Of a DNA stretch of 64,000 nucleotides, positions 17,553 to 25,270 are shown piece after piece; within the stretch, counting starts at the first letter, position 1, and every line of letters begins with the position of its first letter. Under the pieces are notes generated by a model, which was not told the origin of the DNA, made no database searches, and was given only the letters and a program-made list of their open reading frames with translations. Source of the DNA: Sphingomonas koreensis. Lineage in GTDB: Bacteria; Pseudomonadota; Alphaproteobacteria; Sphingomonadales; Sphingomonadaceae. The position numbers and the translations under genes were made by a program. Where the stretch lies: positions 2,106,501 to 2,170,500 of the forward strand of contig NZ_PGEN01000001.1 of the NCBI RefSeq assembly GCF_002797435.1, read 5' to 3'.

Positions 17553-20131
17553 CCCTCCAGGCTCTTGCTCACCTGCTCGGTCATGTCCTTCGACAGACCG
17601 GGCACGGCGAGGATGCGTTCGAGCTCCGCGCGCATCCGCGCCGCACGCGCCTCGTCGAAGCGCTTCCACCGGCCGAGCGGAGGGACCAGCTTCGCCGCGG
17701 TCTGCGGGTTCAACTTGTCGAGCGCGATCAGTTGATCGGCGACGAAGCGGTAGCCGCGCCCCTCGCCCGAATGGAAGGCGCGCTGGTTGATCGCAAAGGC
17801 CCCGACCAGCGCGCGGGCGCGATTGGGGTTGGCCAGCGTGAAATCGCGATGCTTCGCCAGTTCCTCGACCGCTTCGGCCGTGTCGGCGCGCGTCGCCAGC
17901 GCCTGGGTCTGGAACCATTTGTCCAGCACCAGCGCATTGTCCGAATAGCGGTGGTAGAAAATGTCGAGCGCCGCTTCGCGCTTGTCGGAAAGCCCGTTGA
18001 CCAACGTCATCAGCGCCCCCTGCCGGTCGGTCATGTTGTCAGCGCCCTCGAACTGGCTGAAGGCGAGATCGGGGCCGTCGGCCGCGCCGCTGGCGTTGAT
18101 ATAGCCGAGCGATACGGTGCGCAGCCGCCGCGCGCCCTTGCCCGCCGGGCTGTATTCGAAGCGGTTGGCCTTCACCGCGTCGTGCGCGTCGCGCCATTGC
18201 TGCTCGAGCGCCTTGCCGAGATCGCGGCGCAGCGCCTCACGCTTCTGGAAGATCAGCTCCGGATCGACCACGGCCAGCTGGTCGCCGATGAAGCTGTCCG
18301 AAGGGAGCAGCACCGCTTCGGCGACGAACGCCCGGTCGAGCGCCGGATCGCCGAGCGTGTTGGCCACCGCCTCGATCACCGGGGCATGATCGGCGCGGCC
18401 CTGCGTCACCGCGGCGACGAGCGTGTCGAGCATCAGCTGCTGCATCGCCTCGTACCGCGCGAAGGGATCGTCGTCATGCGCCGAGAGGAAGGCGAGATCG
18501 GCCGCGCTGCGGTTGGTATCGACGATCACCGGCGCCGAGAAACCGCGGTTGATCGACAGCACCGGACGCTCGGTCACGCCGTCGAACGCGATCTCCGCCT
18601 CGGCATCCGACAGCAGGACAAGCTGCTCGGGCGCCACCGGTTTCGCGCTCTCGCCGCCGAACAGCCGCAGCTTGAGCGGAAGCACCATCGGCGCCTTGCC
18701 GGGCTGGCCGGGCGTCGGCGGAACGGTCTGGCGGATCGTCACGCGCGCGCGGCCGTCCTCATGCTCCAGCGTCGCCGTGACCCGCGGCGTCCCGGCCTGC
18801 GAATACCAGAGCCGGAACTGAGCGAGGTCGATCCCGCTCGCTTCCTCCATGCATGCGACGAAGTCCTCGCACGTCGCGGCGGTGCCGTCGAAACGCTGGA
18901 AGTAGAGGTCGGTCGCCGCGCGGAACTTCTGCGGGCCCAGGATCGTGGCCATCATGCGGATGACCTCGGCGCCCTTGTTGTAGATGGTCGCGGTGTAGAA
19001 ATTGCTGATCTCGAGATACTCGTCGGGGCGTACCGGGTGCGCGAGCGGCCCGGCATCCTCGGGAAACTGCGCCGCGCGCAGGCCGCGGACATCCTCGATC
19101 CGCTTGACCGCCGCCGAACCCTGATCGGCGGAGAAGCTCTGGTCGCGGAAGACGGTGAAGCCTTCCTTGAGCGAGAGCTGGAACCAGTCACGGCAGGTGA
19201 CGCGGTTGCCCGACCAGTTATGGAAATATTCGTGCGCGACCACCGCGGCGACCGCGTCATAGTCGTAATCGGTGGCGGTATCGGGATCAGCGAGAATGTA
19301 GCGGCTGTTGAAGATGTTCAGCCCCTTATTCTCCATCGCGCCGAAGTTGAAATCGTCCACCGCGACGATGTTGAACACGTCGAGATCATATTCGCGCCCA
19401 TAGACCTTCTCGTCCCAGGCCATGCTGAGCTTGAGCGCGTGGAGCGCATGATCGGTCTTGGGCAGATCCTTCTCGCGCACCCAGATGCCGAGCTGCACCT
19501 CGCGCCCCGACAGGGTGGTGAAGGTCCCGCGATTGGCGGCAAGGTCGCCCGCGACCATCGCGAAGAGGTAGCAGGGCTTGGGGAAGGGGTCGTGCCATTC
19601 GGCCCAGTGCTTGCCGTCGGGCGCCTCACCCGAAGCCACCGGATCGCCGTTGGCGAGCAGCACCGGAAAGCGCGTCCTGTCCGCGGTCATCTTCACCCGG
19701 TATTTGCTCAGCACGTCGGGCCGGTCGGGGAAGAAGGTGATGCGGCGGAAACCCTCGGCCTCGCACTGGGTGCACAGGTTCCCGCCCGAAGCATAGAGGC
19801 CCATCAGCTGGGTATTTCGCTCGGGCGCGATCTCAACCTGAGTCTCGACGACATGCACGTCGCCGGGCAGCGCGATCACCAGCGCGGGGCCGTCCATCTC
19901 ATAGGCCGCCTCCGCGCCGTCGACCTTCACCGAAAGCGGTGTCAGCCCGTCGCCGTCGAGGCGAAGCACGCGATCATGCGCGCCATTGCGCTCGACCGTC
20001 AGCACGGCGGTCACCCGCGTCGCCGCCGGATCGAGATCCAAGTCGAGCGCGATTTCCGGCACCAGCCAGTCGGGCGCGCGATAGTCCTCGCGGCGTGTGA
20101 CATGGGGCGTGGCGGCGAGAGCATCGATCAT
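17549..20131 (-). CDS. pepN: aminopeptidase N
   Basis: M1-family zinc aminopeptidase removing N-terminal residues from peptides, cytosolic in the E. coli type. The substrate-binding box GAMEN is at residues 264-268 and the zinc motif HEYFHNW at 300-306, with a downstream Glu about 19 residues on. An N-terminal beta domain and a long C-terminal helical domain bring it to 860 residues, close to E. coli PepN. It converges on phoD and is divergent from the M28 peptidase gene. Confidence 0.95.
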   Translation of the reverse strand: MIDALAATPHVTRREDYRAPDWLVPEIALDLDLDPAATRVTAVLTVERNGAHDRVLRLDGDGLTPLSVKVDGAEAAYEMDGPALVIALPGDVHVVETQVEIAPERNTQLMGLYASGGNLCTQCEAEGFRRITFFPDRPDVLSKYRVKMTADRTRFPVLLANGDPVASGEAPDGKHWAEWHDPFPKPCYLFAMVAGDLAANRGTFTTLSGREVQLGIWVREKDLPKTDHALHALKLSMAWDEKVYGREYDLDVFNIVAVDDFNFGAMENKGLNIFNSRYILADPDTATDYDYDAVAAVVAHEYFHNWSGNRVTCRDWFQLSLKEGFTVFRDQSFSADQGSAAVKRIEDVRGLRAAQFPEDAGPLAHPVRPDEYLEISNFYTATIYNKGAEVIRMMATILGPQKFRAATDLYFQRFDGTAATCEDFVACMEEASGIDLAQFRLWYSQAGTPRVTATLEHEDGRARVTIRQTVPPTPGQPGKAPMVLPLKLRLFGGESAKPVAPEQLVLLSDAEAEIAFDGVTERPVLSINRGFSAPVIVDTNRSAADLAFLSAHDDDPFARYEAMQQLMLDTLVAAVTQGRADHAPVIEAVANTLGDPALDRAFVAEAVLLPSDSFIGDQLAVVDPELIFQKREALRRDLGKALEQQWRDAHDAVKANRFEYSPAGKGARRLRTVSLGYINASGAADGPDLAFSQFEGADNMTDRQGALMTLVNGLSDKREAALDIFYHRYSDNALVLDKWFQTQALATRADTAEAVEELAKHRDFTLANPNRARALVGAFAINQRAFHSGEGRGYRFVADQLIALDKLNPQTAAKLVPPLGRWKRFDEARAARMRAELERILAVPGLSKDMTEQVSKSLEG

Positions 20132-20243
20132 GGGACAAGCCTATAAGCGGAGCCGCCCGGGCGGCACCACGAAATTTCGTTGCGGTGTATAGCTGTAGTG
20201 CTACGCCTCAGCCCATCCTTTGTTCAATCGGAAGACCTCATTG

Positions 20244-21938
20244 ATGCTGCGTCCGACGCTTACGCTTGCTCTCGTCAGCCTTGCTCTCCCGCTCGCCGCG
20301 CAGGAGGCTGCACCTCAGGCCGCGCCCGAGGCGGCCAGGACACCGACCGCGGCGGAGACCAACGCCTTCGTCAACGCCGCGCTTCCGGCCGATCAGGCGG
20401 CGATGAAGGCGCATGTCATGTTCCTCGCGTCCGACGCAATGAAGGGCCGCGAGTCGGGCACCAACGAGTATGAGATCGCCGCGCAGTACGTCGCCGCGCA
20501 ATTCTATGCCGCCGGCCTCAAGCCCGCAGGCGTGGATGGCTCCTATCTCCAGCCGGTGCCGCTGCTCAGCTTCCGCGCAGCCGACAAGGGCACGCTGACC
20601 GTCACCCGCAGCGGTGCGGCACCGGTCAGCCTCGTCTTTGGCGAGGACTATATCCCGGGCGGCAATCCGGAGCGGGAAAGCACGCTGATCGACGCGGGCG
20701 TGGTGTTCGCGGGCTATGGCATTGTCGCGCCGCAGTACAAGCGCGACGACTATAAGGGCGTGGACGTGAAGGGGAAGGTCGTCGCGATCTTCTCGGGCGC
20801 GCCGGGCGGCTTCGACGGCGAAGAGCGCGCGCATTTCGGCAGCAACGCCAACAAGGCGGCGATCGCCGCGAGCAAGGGCGCGGCCGCTGTGATCGTGCTC
20901 GAAAGCCCGAGTTCGGCCAAGGTCCGCCCCTTCTCGCGCATGACCGAAGTATGGGACGAGTGGCGGATGACCTGGGCCGATGCGCAGGGCAATGGCCATC
21001 TGCCGGCCAAGGGCACGCCGACCATCGCGTCGGTCAGCCTCAAGGGCGCTGGCAAGCTGTTCGGCAAGGACAAGGGCTGGGCCGCGGCGGTGAAGGCCGC
21101 CGAAGCGGGCAAACCGACGATCGCACCCTTCGCGAGCAGCGCGACGCTCGCCGCCGCGCTCAAGACCGAGCGCAAGACGGTGACCAGCAGCAACGTGGCG
21201 GGCATCATCCCGGGCAGCGACCCCAAGCTCAAGGACGAGGTCGTCGTCCTCTCCGCGCATCTCGACCATGTCGGCGTGGGCAAGGCCGACGCGAAGGGCG
21301 ACACGATCCACAACGGCGCGATGGACAATGCCATGGGCATCGCCTCGCTGATCGAGGAGGCGAAGCGCTTCCAGGCATCGGGCAAGCCGCCGCGCCGCTC
21401 GATCATGTTCCTCGCCGTCACCGCCGAAGAGAAGGGGCTGATCGGCGCGGACTATTTCGCGCACAACCCCACCGTGCCCAAGGCCAATCTCGTCGCCAAC
21501 GTCAATCTCGACATGCCGGTGATCACCTACAAGTTCGAGGACATGATCGCGTTCGGCGCGGCGCGCTCGACGCTCGGCCCGATCGTCGCGCGCGCGACCG
21601 CAGCGGTGGGCGTGGGCGTCGGCAAGGACCCGATGCCCGAACAGGGCTTCTTCGTCCGTTCGGACCATTACCGCTTCGTCCAGCAGGGCATCCCCTCGGT
21701 CTTCCTGTGGCCGGGCATGGCTGGCGTGGGCGGCGAGGCGTTCAACCGTTTCCTCGCCACCCGCTATCACCGCCCGTCGGACGAGATCACCAACCCCGAG
21801 ATCAAATGGGATCAGGGCGTGCGCTTCATCGAGGCGAACTACGCCATCGCGCGCGAGATCGCCGATGCCGATGCGCGCCCGGCGTGGAACAAGGGCGATT
21901 TCTTCGGCGTGCTGTACAATGGATATGGCGCGAAGTGA
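20244..21938 (+). CDS. exported M28-family zinc peptidase with PA insert
   Basis: A 564-residue secreted metallopeptidase. A signal peptide (MLRPTLTLALVSLALPLAAQ) starts at the ATG at 20244, which has GGAAG upstream; a TTG at 20220 is less likely. A protease-associated region (GVDVKGKVVAIFSGAPGGFD) precedes the catalytic core. The core has VLSAHLDHVGVG, GAMDNAMGIASLIE, the catalytic VTAEEKGLIGADYF and the late metal ligand in RSDHYRFVQQGIP. These match aminopeptidase S/Y-like M28 enzymes. Role: probably periplasmic peptide turnover. Confidence 0.9.
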   Translation: MLRPTLTLALVSLALPLAAQEAAPQAAPEAARTPTAAETNAFVNAALPADQAAMKAHVMFLASDAMKGRESGTNEYEIAAQYVAAQFYAAGLKPAGVDGSYLQPVPLLSFRAADKGTLTVTRSGAAPVSLVFGEDYIPGGNPERESTLIDAGVVFAGYGIVAPQYKRDDYKGVDVKGKVVAIFSGAPGGFDGEERAHFGSNANKAAIAASKGAAAVIVLESPSSAKVRPFSRMTEVWDEWRMTWADAQGNGHLPAKGTPTIASVSLKGAGKLFGKDKGWAAAVKAAEAGKPTIAPFASSATLAAALKTERKTVTSSNVAGIIPGSDPKLKDEVVVLSAHLDHVGVGKADAKGDTIHNGAMDNAMGIASLIEEAKRFQASGKPPRRSIMFLAVTAEEKGLIGADYFAHNPTVPKANLVANVNLDMPVITYKFEDMIAFGAARSTLGPIVARATAAVGVGVGKDPMPEQGFFVRSDHYRFVQQGIPSVFLWPGMAGVGGEAFNRFLATRYHRPSDEITNPEIKWDQGVRFIEANYAIAREIADADARPAWNKGDFFGVLYNGYGAK

Positions 21939-21969
21939 GGTGAGCTTCCCCCGGCGGGGCAGAAGCTAG

Positions 21970-22794
21970 ATGCGCCTGCTCGTCTTCGGCCTTGGCTATA
22001 CCGCGTCGGCAATCGCCGCGCGGTTGCCGGGTGCTCGGGTGGCTGCAACCGGAAGCGCCGGCAACCTCGCCTTCGACGATGCGGATCGCGTGCGGTTCGA
22101 GGTCGCGCAGGCGACGCACATCCTCTCCTCGGTGCCGCCCGGCGAGGATGATCCGGTGCTCGCCGGCTATGGCGATGCGCTTGCCGCAACTAGCGCGTGG
22201 CTCGGCTACCTCTCCTCGACGGGAGTCTATGGCGACACCGCCGGGGCGTGGGTCGACGAGAGCGCGCCGACCGGCACCGGACGGCGCAGCGCGCGCGCGA
22301 CCGCGGACACCGCCTGGCTCGCACTGGGCGCACGCGTCTTCCGACTGCCGGGCATCTACGGCCCCGGCCGCTCGCCGCTCGATCGCATCCGCAACGGCGA
22401 GGCGCGGCGGATCGACGTACCGGGGCAGGTGTTCAGCCGCGTCCATGTCGACGACATCGCCGGCGGAGTGATCGCCGGCTTCGATGCGCCGCCGGGCGCT
22501 TACAATCTCGCCGACGACGAACCCGCGCCGCAGAGCGACGTCATCGCGTTCGGCTGCCGGCTGCTGGGGTTGCCGGTGCCGCCGCTGGTGCCGCTGGAGG
22601 AAGCGAACCTCTCGCCCGCCGCACGCGCCTTCTATTCGGAGAATCGCCGCGTCGCGAACGGCAAGGCGAAGCGCGTGCTCGGCTGGCAGCCGCGCCACCG
22701 TGATTACCGGTTGGGCCTGCGCGCCCTCAGCGCAAGCACCAGCCCAGCGCCCGCGAGCAAGGCGCCCGCCGCCGCAAGCCACGACCAACGATAG
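21970..22794 (+). CDS. NAD(P)-dependent epimerase/dehydratase-like protein (YeeZ type)
   Basis: A 274-residue atypical SDR. MRLLVFGLGYTASAIAARLP is the dinucleotide-binding start, and YLSSTGVYGDTAGAWVDE is the active-site region where Ser and Tyr would sit. FRLPGIYGPGRSPLDRIRNG and FSRVHVDDIAGGVIAG complete the YeeZ-like pattern. Substrate unknown. The last roughly 30 residues, an Ala/Ser/Pro-rich tail after QPRHRDYRLGLRAL, are encoded opposite the 3' end of the convergent EamA gene, so this tail is probably not part of the conserved fold. Confidence 0.8.
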   Translation: MRLLVFGLGYTASAIAARLPGARVAATGSAGNLAFDDADRVRFEVAQATHILSSVPPGEDDPVLAGYGDALAATSAWLGYLSSTGVYGDTAGAWVDESAPTGTGRRSARATADTAWLALGARVFRLPGIYGPGRSPLDRIRNGEARRIDVPGQVFSRVHVDDIAGGVIAGFDAPPGAYNLADDEPAPQSDVIAFGCRLLGLPVPPLVPLEEANLSPAARAFYSENRRVANGKAKRVLGWQPRHRDYRLGLRALSASTSPAPASKAPAAASHDQR

Positions 22795-23621
22795 CCCTCG
22801 AACAGGGTCGAGAGCAGCATCGCCAGCACCGGGATGATCACGCTCGAATAGGCGGCCTTGGCCGGCCCGATCTTGCGCAGCACGCTGAAATAGAGCGGGA
22901 ACGACACTGCCGAGCCGAGGATCCCGAGATAGAGCACCCCTGCGACATAGGTGAACCGGGTGTCGAACACCGGCGGGCCTGTGGTGATCCAGGCGAAGGC
23001 CGCGTCCATCGACGCGCCGAGCAGCATCGACCAGCCCAGCATCGTCGCCATCGGATAGCGTTTCGCGGTCTCGGTCGCCTGCATGATGTTGGCGGTGGAG
23101 GCGGAGAGCACGCCCAGACAGGTGAGACCGATCCCCAGCCAGATCTCGCCGCTTCCCATCGGGTCGCGGCGCAGCTCGTGCAGGAACAGCAGCCCGACGC
23201 CCGCCATCGCGATCAGCGATCCGATGATCAGCTGCCGCCCCATCTGCTGGCCGAGAAAGACGCGCGCGAAGATCGCGTTGGGGACCAGCAGCAGCGCGAA
23301 AACCACCGCGACCAGGCCCGAGGTGACATGCCCCTCCGCGCGATAGACGAAGTTGAAATTGAGCGCGAACTGGAAGGCGCCCATCAGCGCCGCGAACAGC
23401 AGGCCCCGCGCATCGAGCCGGAGCGGCTGTCGCGTGAACGCCGCCCAGCCGAGCATGATCACGCCCGCGATCAGGAAACGGTAGGTGACCGACCAGGTCG
23501 GCGGCACCACGCCGAGCTGGCCGGTGATGACGATCCAGGTCGACCCCCAGATCAGCGTCACCGCCGCGAACGGCAGCAGGACGGAAAGCCGTGTGGAATT
23601 GGGCGCGGGCGCGGTGCTCAC
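22704..23621 (-). CDS. EamA/DMT-family transporter
   Basis: A 305-residue membrane protein with about ten helices in two EamA repeats. The first repeat begins VLLPFAAVTLIWGSTWIVIT and the second with LSASTANIMQATETAKRYPM. The family exports metabolites such as amino acids; the substrate here is unknown. The GTG at 23621 overlaps the TGA of the upstream threonine aldolase gene (GTGA), so the two are coupled, which makes an amino-acid-related substrate plausible but only by association. It overlaps the convergent epimerase gene by 91 bases. Confidence 0.86.
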   Translation of the reverse strand: MSTAPAPNSTRLSVLLPFAAVTLIWGSTWIVITGQLGVVPPTWSVTYRFLIAGVIMLGWAAFTRQPLRLDARGLLFAALMGAFQFALNFNFVYRAEGHVTSGLVAVVFALLLVPNAIFARVFLGQQMGRQLIIGSLIAMAGVGLLFLHELRRDPMGSGEIWLGIGLTCLGVLSASTANIMQATETAKRYPMATMLGWSMLLGASMDAAFAWITTGPPVFDTRFTYVAGVLYLGILGSAVSFPLYFSVLRKIGPAKAAYSSVIIPVLAMLLSTLFEGYRWSWLAAAGALLAGAGLVLALRARRPNR

Positions 23622-24619
23622 AGACGCGCGATCGCGTCGGCCAGCGGGCGGACCGCCGCCGCATCCTGATCCCAGGAGACGACGACCCGGATTTCGCCCG
23701 GCGCCCAGTCGTAGAAGCCGAAGCCCTGCGCGCGAAGCGAAGCGGCTTCTTCCGCAGTCGCCTTGAGAAACAGGGCATTCGACTGGACCGGATGCAGCAG
23801 GCGCGGACCCGCGGCCTGCGCGAGCAGCGCGGCGCCGGCATTGGCGGCACGCGCATTGCGCAGCCACAGCTCGCCGTCGAGCATCGCGTGCAGCTGCGCG
23901 GCGAGGAACCGGCCCTTGGATTGAAGGTGCCCCGCACGCTTGCGGCGCACGCGCGCGGCCTGGGCAAGATCGGGACGGAAGAACACCAGCGCCTCCGCGC
24001 CCATCCCGCCATTCTTGATGAAGCCGAAGCTCAGCGCGTCGACCCCGGCGCGCCAGCTGAGGTCGGCCGGCGTGCAGCCGAGATGCACCAGCGCATTGGC
24101 GAAGCGCGCGCCGTCGACATGGAAGCCAAGGCCGCGCTCCTTCGCCAGCGCCCCGATCGCGGCGGTCTCTTGCGGCGTATAGGCAAGCCCATATTCGGTG
24201 GCGTTGGTGATCGAGATCGCGTGCGGCTGGGTCCAGTGGACGCCCGGTTTGATCCGGTCGATCACCGCGCGGATCGCGTCCGGGGTCAGCTTCGCGCCCG
24301 CCCCTTCGGCGAGCAGCAGCTTGGCGCCATGGGTGAAGAATTCGGGCGCGCCGGCCTCGTCGGCCTGGATATGCGCCTCGCGATGGCAGACCACGCCGCC
24401 ATAGGGCGGGCACAGCGAGGCGAGCGCCAGGCAGTTGGCGGCGGTGCCGGTGGGCAGCCACAGCACCGCGGCATCGGTTTCGAAGAGTTCGGAAAAGCGC
24501 GCATCGAGCGATTGGCTGAGCGCGTCGCCATCATAGGCGGTGTCCTGCACATTCGCGGCCGTCAGTGCCGCGAGCACCTCGGGACAGGCGGGGGCGGCGT
24601 TGTCGGAGAAGAAGCGCAT
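23618..24619 (-). CDS. ltaE: low-specificity L-threonine aldolase
   Basis: PLP-dependent enzyme cleaving threonine or allo-threonine to glycine and acetaldehyde. The N terminus MRFFSDNAAPACPEVLAAL, then LWLPTGTAANCLAL, HVDGARFANALVHLG and the Schiff-base lysine K202 in SFGFIKNGGMGAEA, are all family features. Length 333 residues is normal. It is the first gene of a two-gene unit with the EamA transporter. Confidence 0.92.
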   Translation of the reverse strand: MRFFSDNAAPACPEVLAALTAANVQDTAYDGDALSQSLDARFSELFETDAAVLWLPTGTAANCLALASLCPPYGGVVCHREAHIQADEAGAPEFFTHGAKLLLAEGAGAKLTPDAIRAVIDRIKPGVHWTQPHAISITNATEYGLAYTPQETAAIGALAKERGLGFHVDGARFANALVHLGCTPADLSWRAGVDALSFGFIKNGGMGAEALVFFRPDLAQAARVRRKRAGHLQSKGRFLAAQLHAMLDGELWLRNARAANAGAALLAQAAGPRLLHPVQSNALFLKATAEEAASLRAQGFGFYDWAPGEIRVVVSWDQDAAAVRPLADAIARL

Positions 24620-24799
24620 GGCGGCCCCATGCGCCCTGCGATTCGCGCCGTCAATCGGACGCCTGCCGCGCGGGATGAATCACGCGTCCCGGCGCTGAGC
24701 GGTACTGTTTCGCTGGATCTTGCCGTCTGGCGATCCTCGACCTTGAGGGAGGATCGGTTCCGGCCTGTGCGGGGAGGCGGCAATCTCCCGCCCGGTCAT

Positions 24800-24832
24800 C
24801 CCGGCCCGCCCATTTCCGGAGAAGGGGCCGGG
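24800..24832. terminator. GC-rich stem-loop downstream of the micro-ORFs, REP-like
   Basis: CCCGGCCC (24800-24807) pairs with GGGCCGGG (24825-24832) around a 17-base loop. Just left of it, GGTCATCCCGGCC (24794-24806) matches the core of the REP family seen at 32138, 36482 and 45208. It lies about 10 bases past the stop of the 32-residue ORF and may terminate that transcript, although no clear T-run follows. The rest of 24620-24799 shows nothing recognisable. Confidence 0.35.
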
Positions 24833-24842
24833 CCGGCGAGGC

Positions 24843-24941
24843 TCAGGCGATGATGCCCGAGCCCGGCACGGCGGTGGTGGTGAGGATGGTCACGGTCGTG
24901 AGACCGAAGGAAACGAGGGTGATGAGGATGCTGCGTGCCAT
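24843..24941 (-). CDS. micro-ORF, 32-residue hydrophobic peptide
   Basis: The ATG at 24941 is preceded by AGGAGCAAGATC, a strong ribosome site. The product starts MARSILITLVSFGLTTVTIL, continues through a Thr-rich stretch and ends VPGSGIIA, so it is one short hydrophobic segment with a basic residue near the front. It lies 26 bases after the stop of the 36-residue micro-ORF. The start context GGAGCAAGATCATGGCAC is nearly identical to that of the neighbour, which argues for real, related translation units. No family recognised; function unknown. Confidence 0.5.
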   Translation of the reverse strand: MARSILITLVSFGLTTVTILTTTAVPGSGIIA

Positions 24942-24967
24942 GATCTTGCTCCTGCTGGCTGGTCCGG

Positions 24968-25078
24968 TCAGGCGACCGGACCCATGCTGAGGGTGTTGGC
25001 GATCAGGAACGCGGTGAAGGCGGCAGCGCCGACCAGCGAGAAGGCGTAGCGGCTGAGCGAGTCGAAACGGAGTGCCAT
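24968..25078 (-). CDS. micro-ORF, 36-residue membrane peptide
   Basis: The ATG at 25078 has AGGGAACAAGATC upstream. The product begins MALRFDSLSRYAFSLVGAAA, followed by a hydrophobic AFTAFLIAN segment, and ends LSMGPVA. This gives a short amphipathic or basic N terminus and one membrane helix. It is the first of two tandem tiny ORFs and lies downstream of an AT-rich stretch with a dyad overlapping a TATAAT. Not recognised as a toxin or other named family. The repeated start context supports real expression. Confidence 0.5.
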   Translation of the reverse strand: MALRFDSLSRYAFSLVGAAAFTAFLIANTLSMGPVA

Positions 25079-25150
25079 GATCTTGTTCCCTGTTGTGTTC
25101 CGCCAGACCGTCCGGCGGGATGCACAGAGATTTGCAGGGTCCGTGCCAAC

Positions 25151-25175
25151 TCATATAAGTGATTGAATTATATGA
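25151..25175. promoter_or_regulatory. 8-bp dyad overlapping a TATAAT -10, upstream of the micro-ORFs
   Basis: TCATATAA (25151-25158) and TTATATGA (25168-25175) are perfect inverted repeats with a 9-base spacer. On the minus strand the arm at 25168-25175 contains the TATAAT hexamer pointing toward the micro-ORFs. No good -35 was found at 16-18 bases, so the promoter may need an activator or the dyad may be a repressor operator. The surrounding 25150-25260 is strikingly AT-rich for this genome. Confidence 0.4.
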
Positions 25176-25196
25176 AGTAGAAATTTTGTTGCCGAG

Positions 25197-25243
25197 ATTG
25201 TTGGTATTCTACGCCAATATATTTGGCGAATTTCACCAACAAT
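25197..25243. repeat. nested dyad in AT-rich spacer between GGDEF gene and micro-ORFs
   Basis: Outer arms ATTGTTGGT (25197-25205) and ACCAACAAT (25235-25243) and inner arms CGCCAA (25212-25217) and TTGGCG (25223-25228) share one axis at position 25220. The element sits about 28 bases past the stop of the GGDEF gene on the minus strand. It may be a protein-binding site or an RNA hairpin; no uridine run follows, so a simple intrinsic terminator is unlikely. Confidence 0.45.
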
Positions 25244-25270
25244 TTGCGGCAGAAAACCGAAGCCGATGCG

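Noticed and set aside
15960..17918. 652-codon open frame spanning phoD and part of pepN on the minus strand
   Set aside because: It crosses two well-supported genes in different frames and has no domain signal.
17393..20146. 917-codon open frame on the plus strand opposite pepN
   Set aside because: The minus-strand product has all PepN motifs; the plus frame is an antisense shadow without domains.
20169..20180. ACGAAATTTCGT, a perfect 12-bp palindrome between pepN and the M28 gene
   Set aside because: It could be an operator, but no regulator is adjacent and promoter elements could not be placed around it, so it is not called.
20238..21770. 510-codon open frame opposite the M28 peptidase
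   Set aside because: Antisense shadow with no recognisable motif; the plus strand has the catalytic M28 residues.
24843..25154. One 103-codon ORF instead of two micro-ORFs
   Set aside because: The upstream part is out of frame with the better supported 36-codon ORF, has no ribosome site, and the two short ORFs each have strong, similar start contexts.
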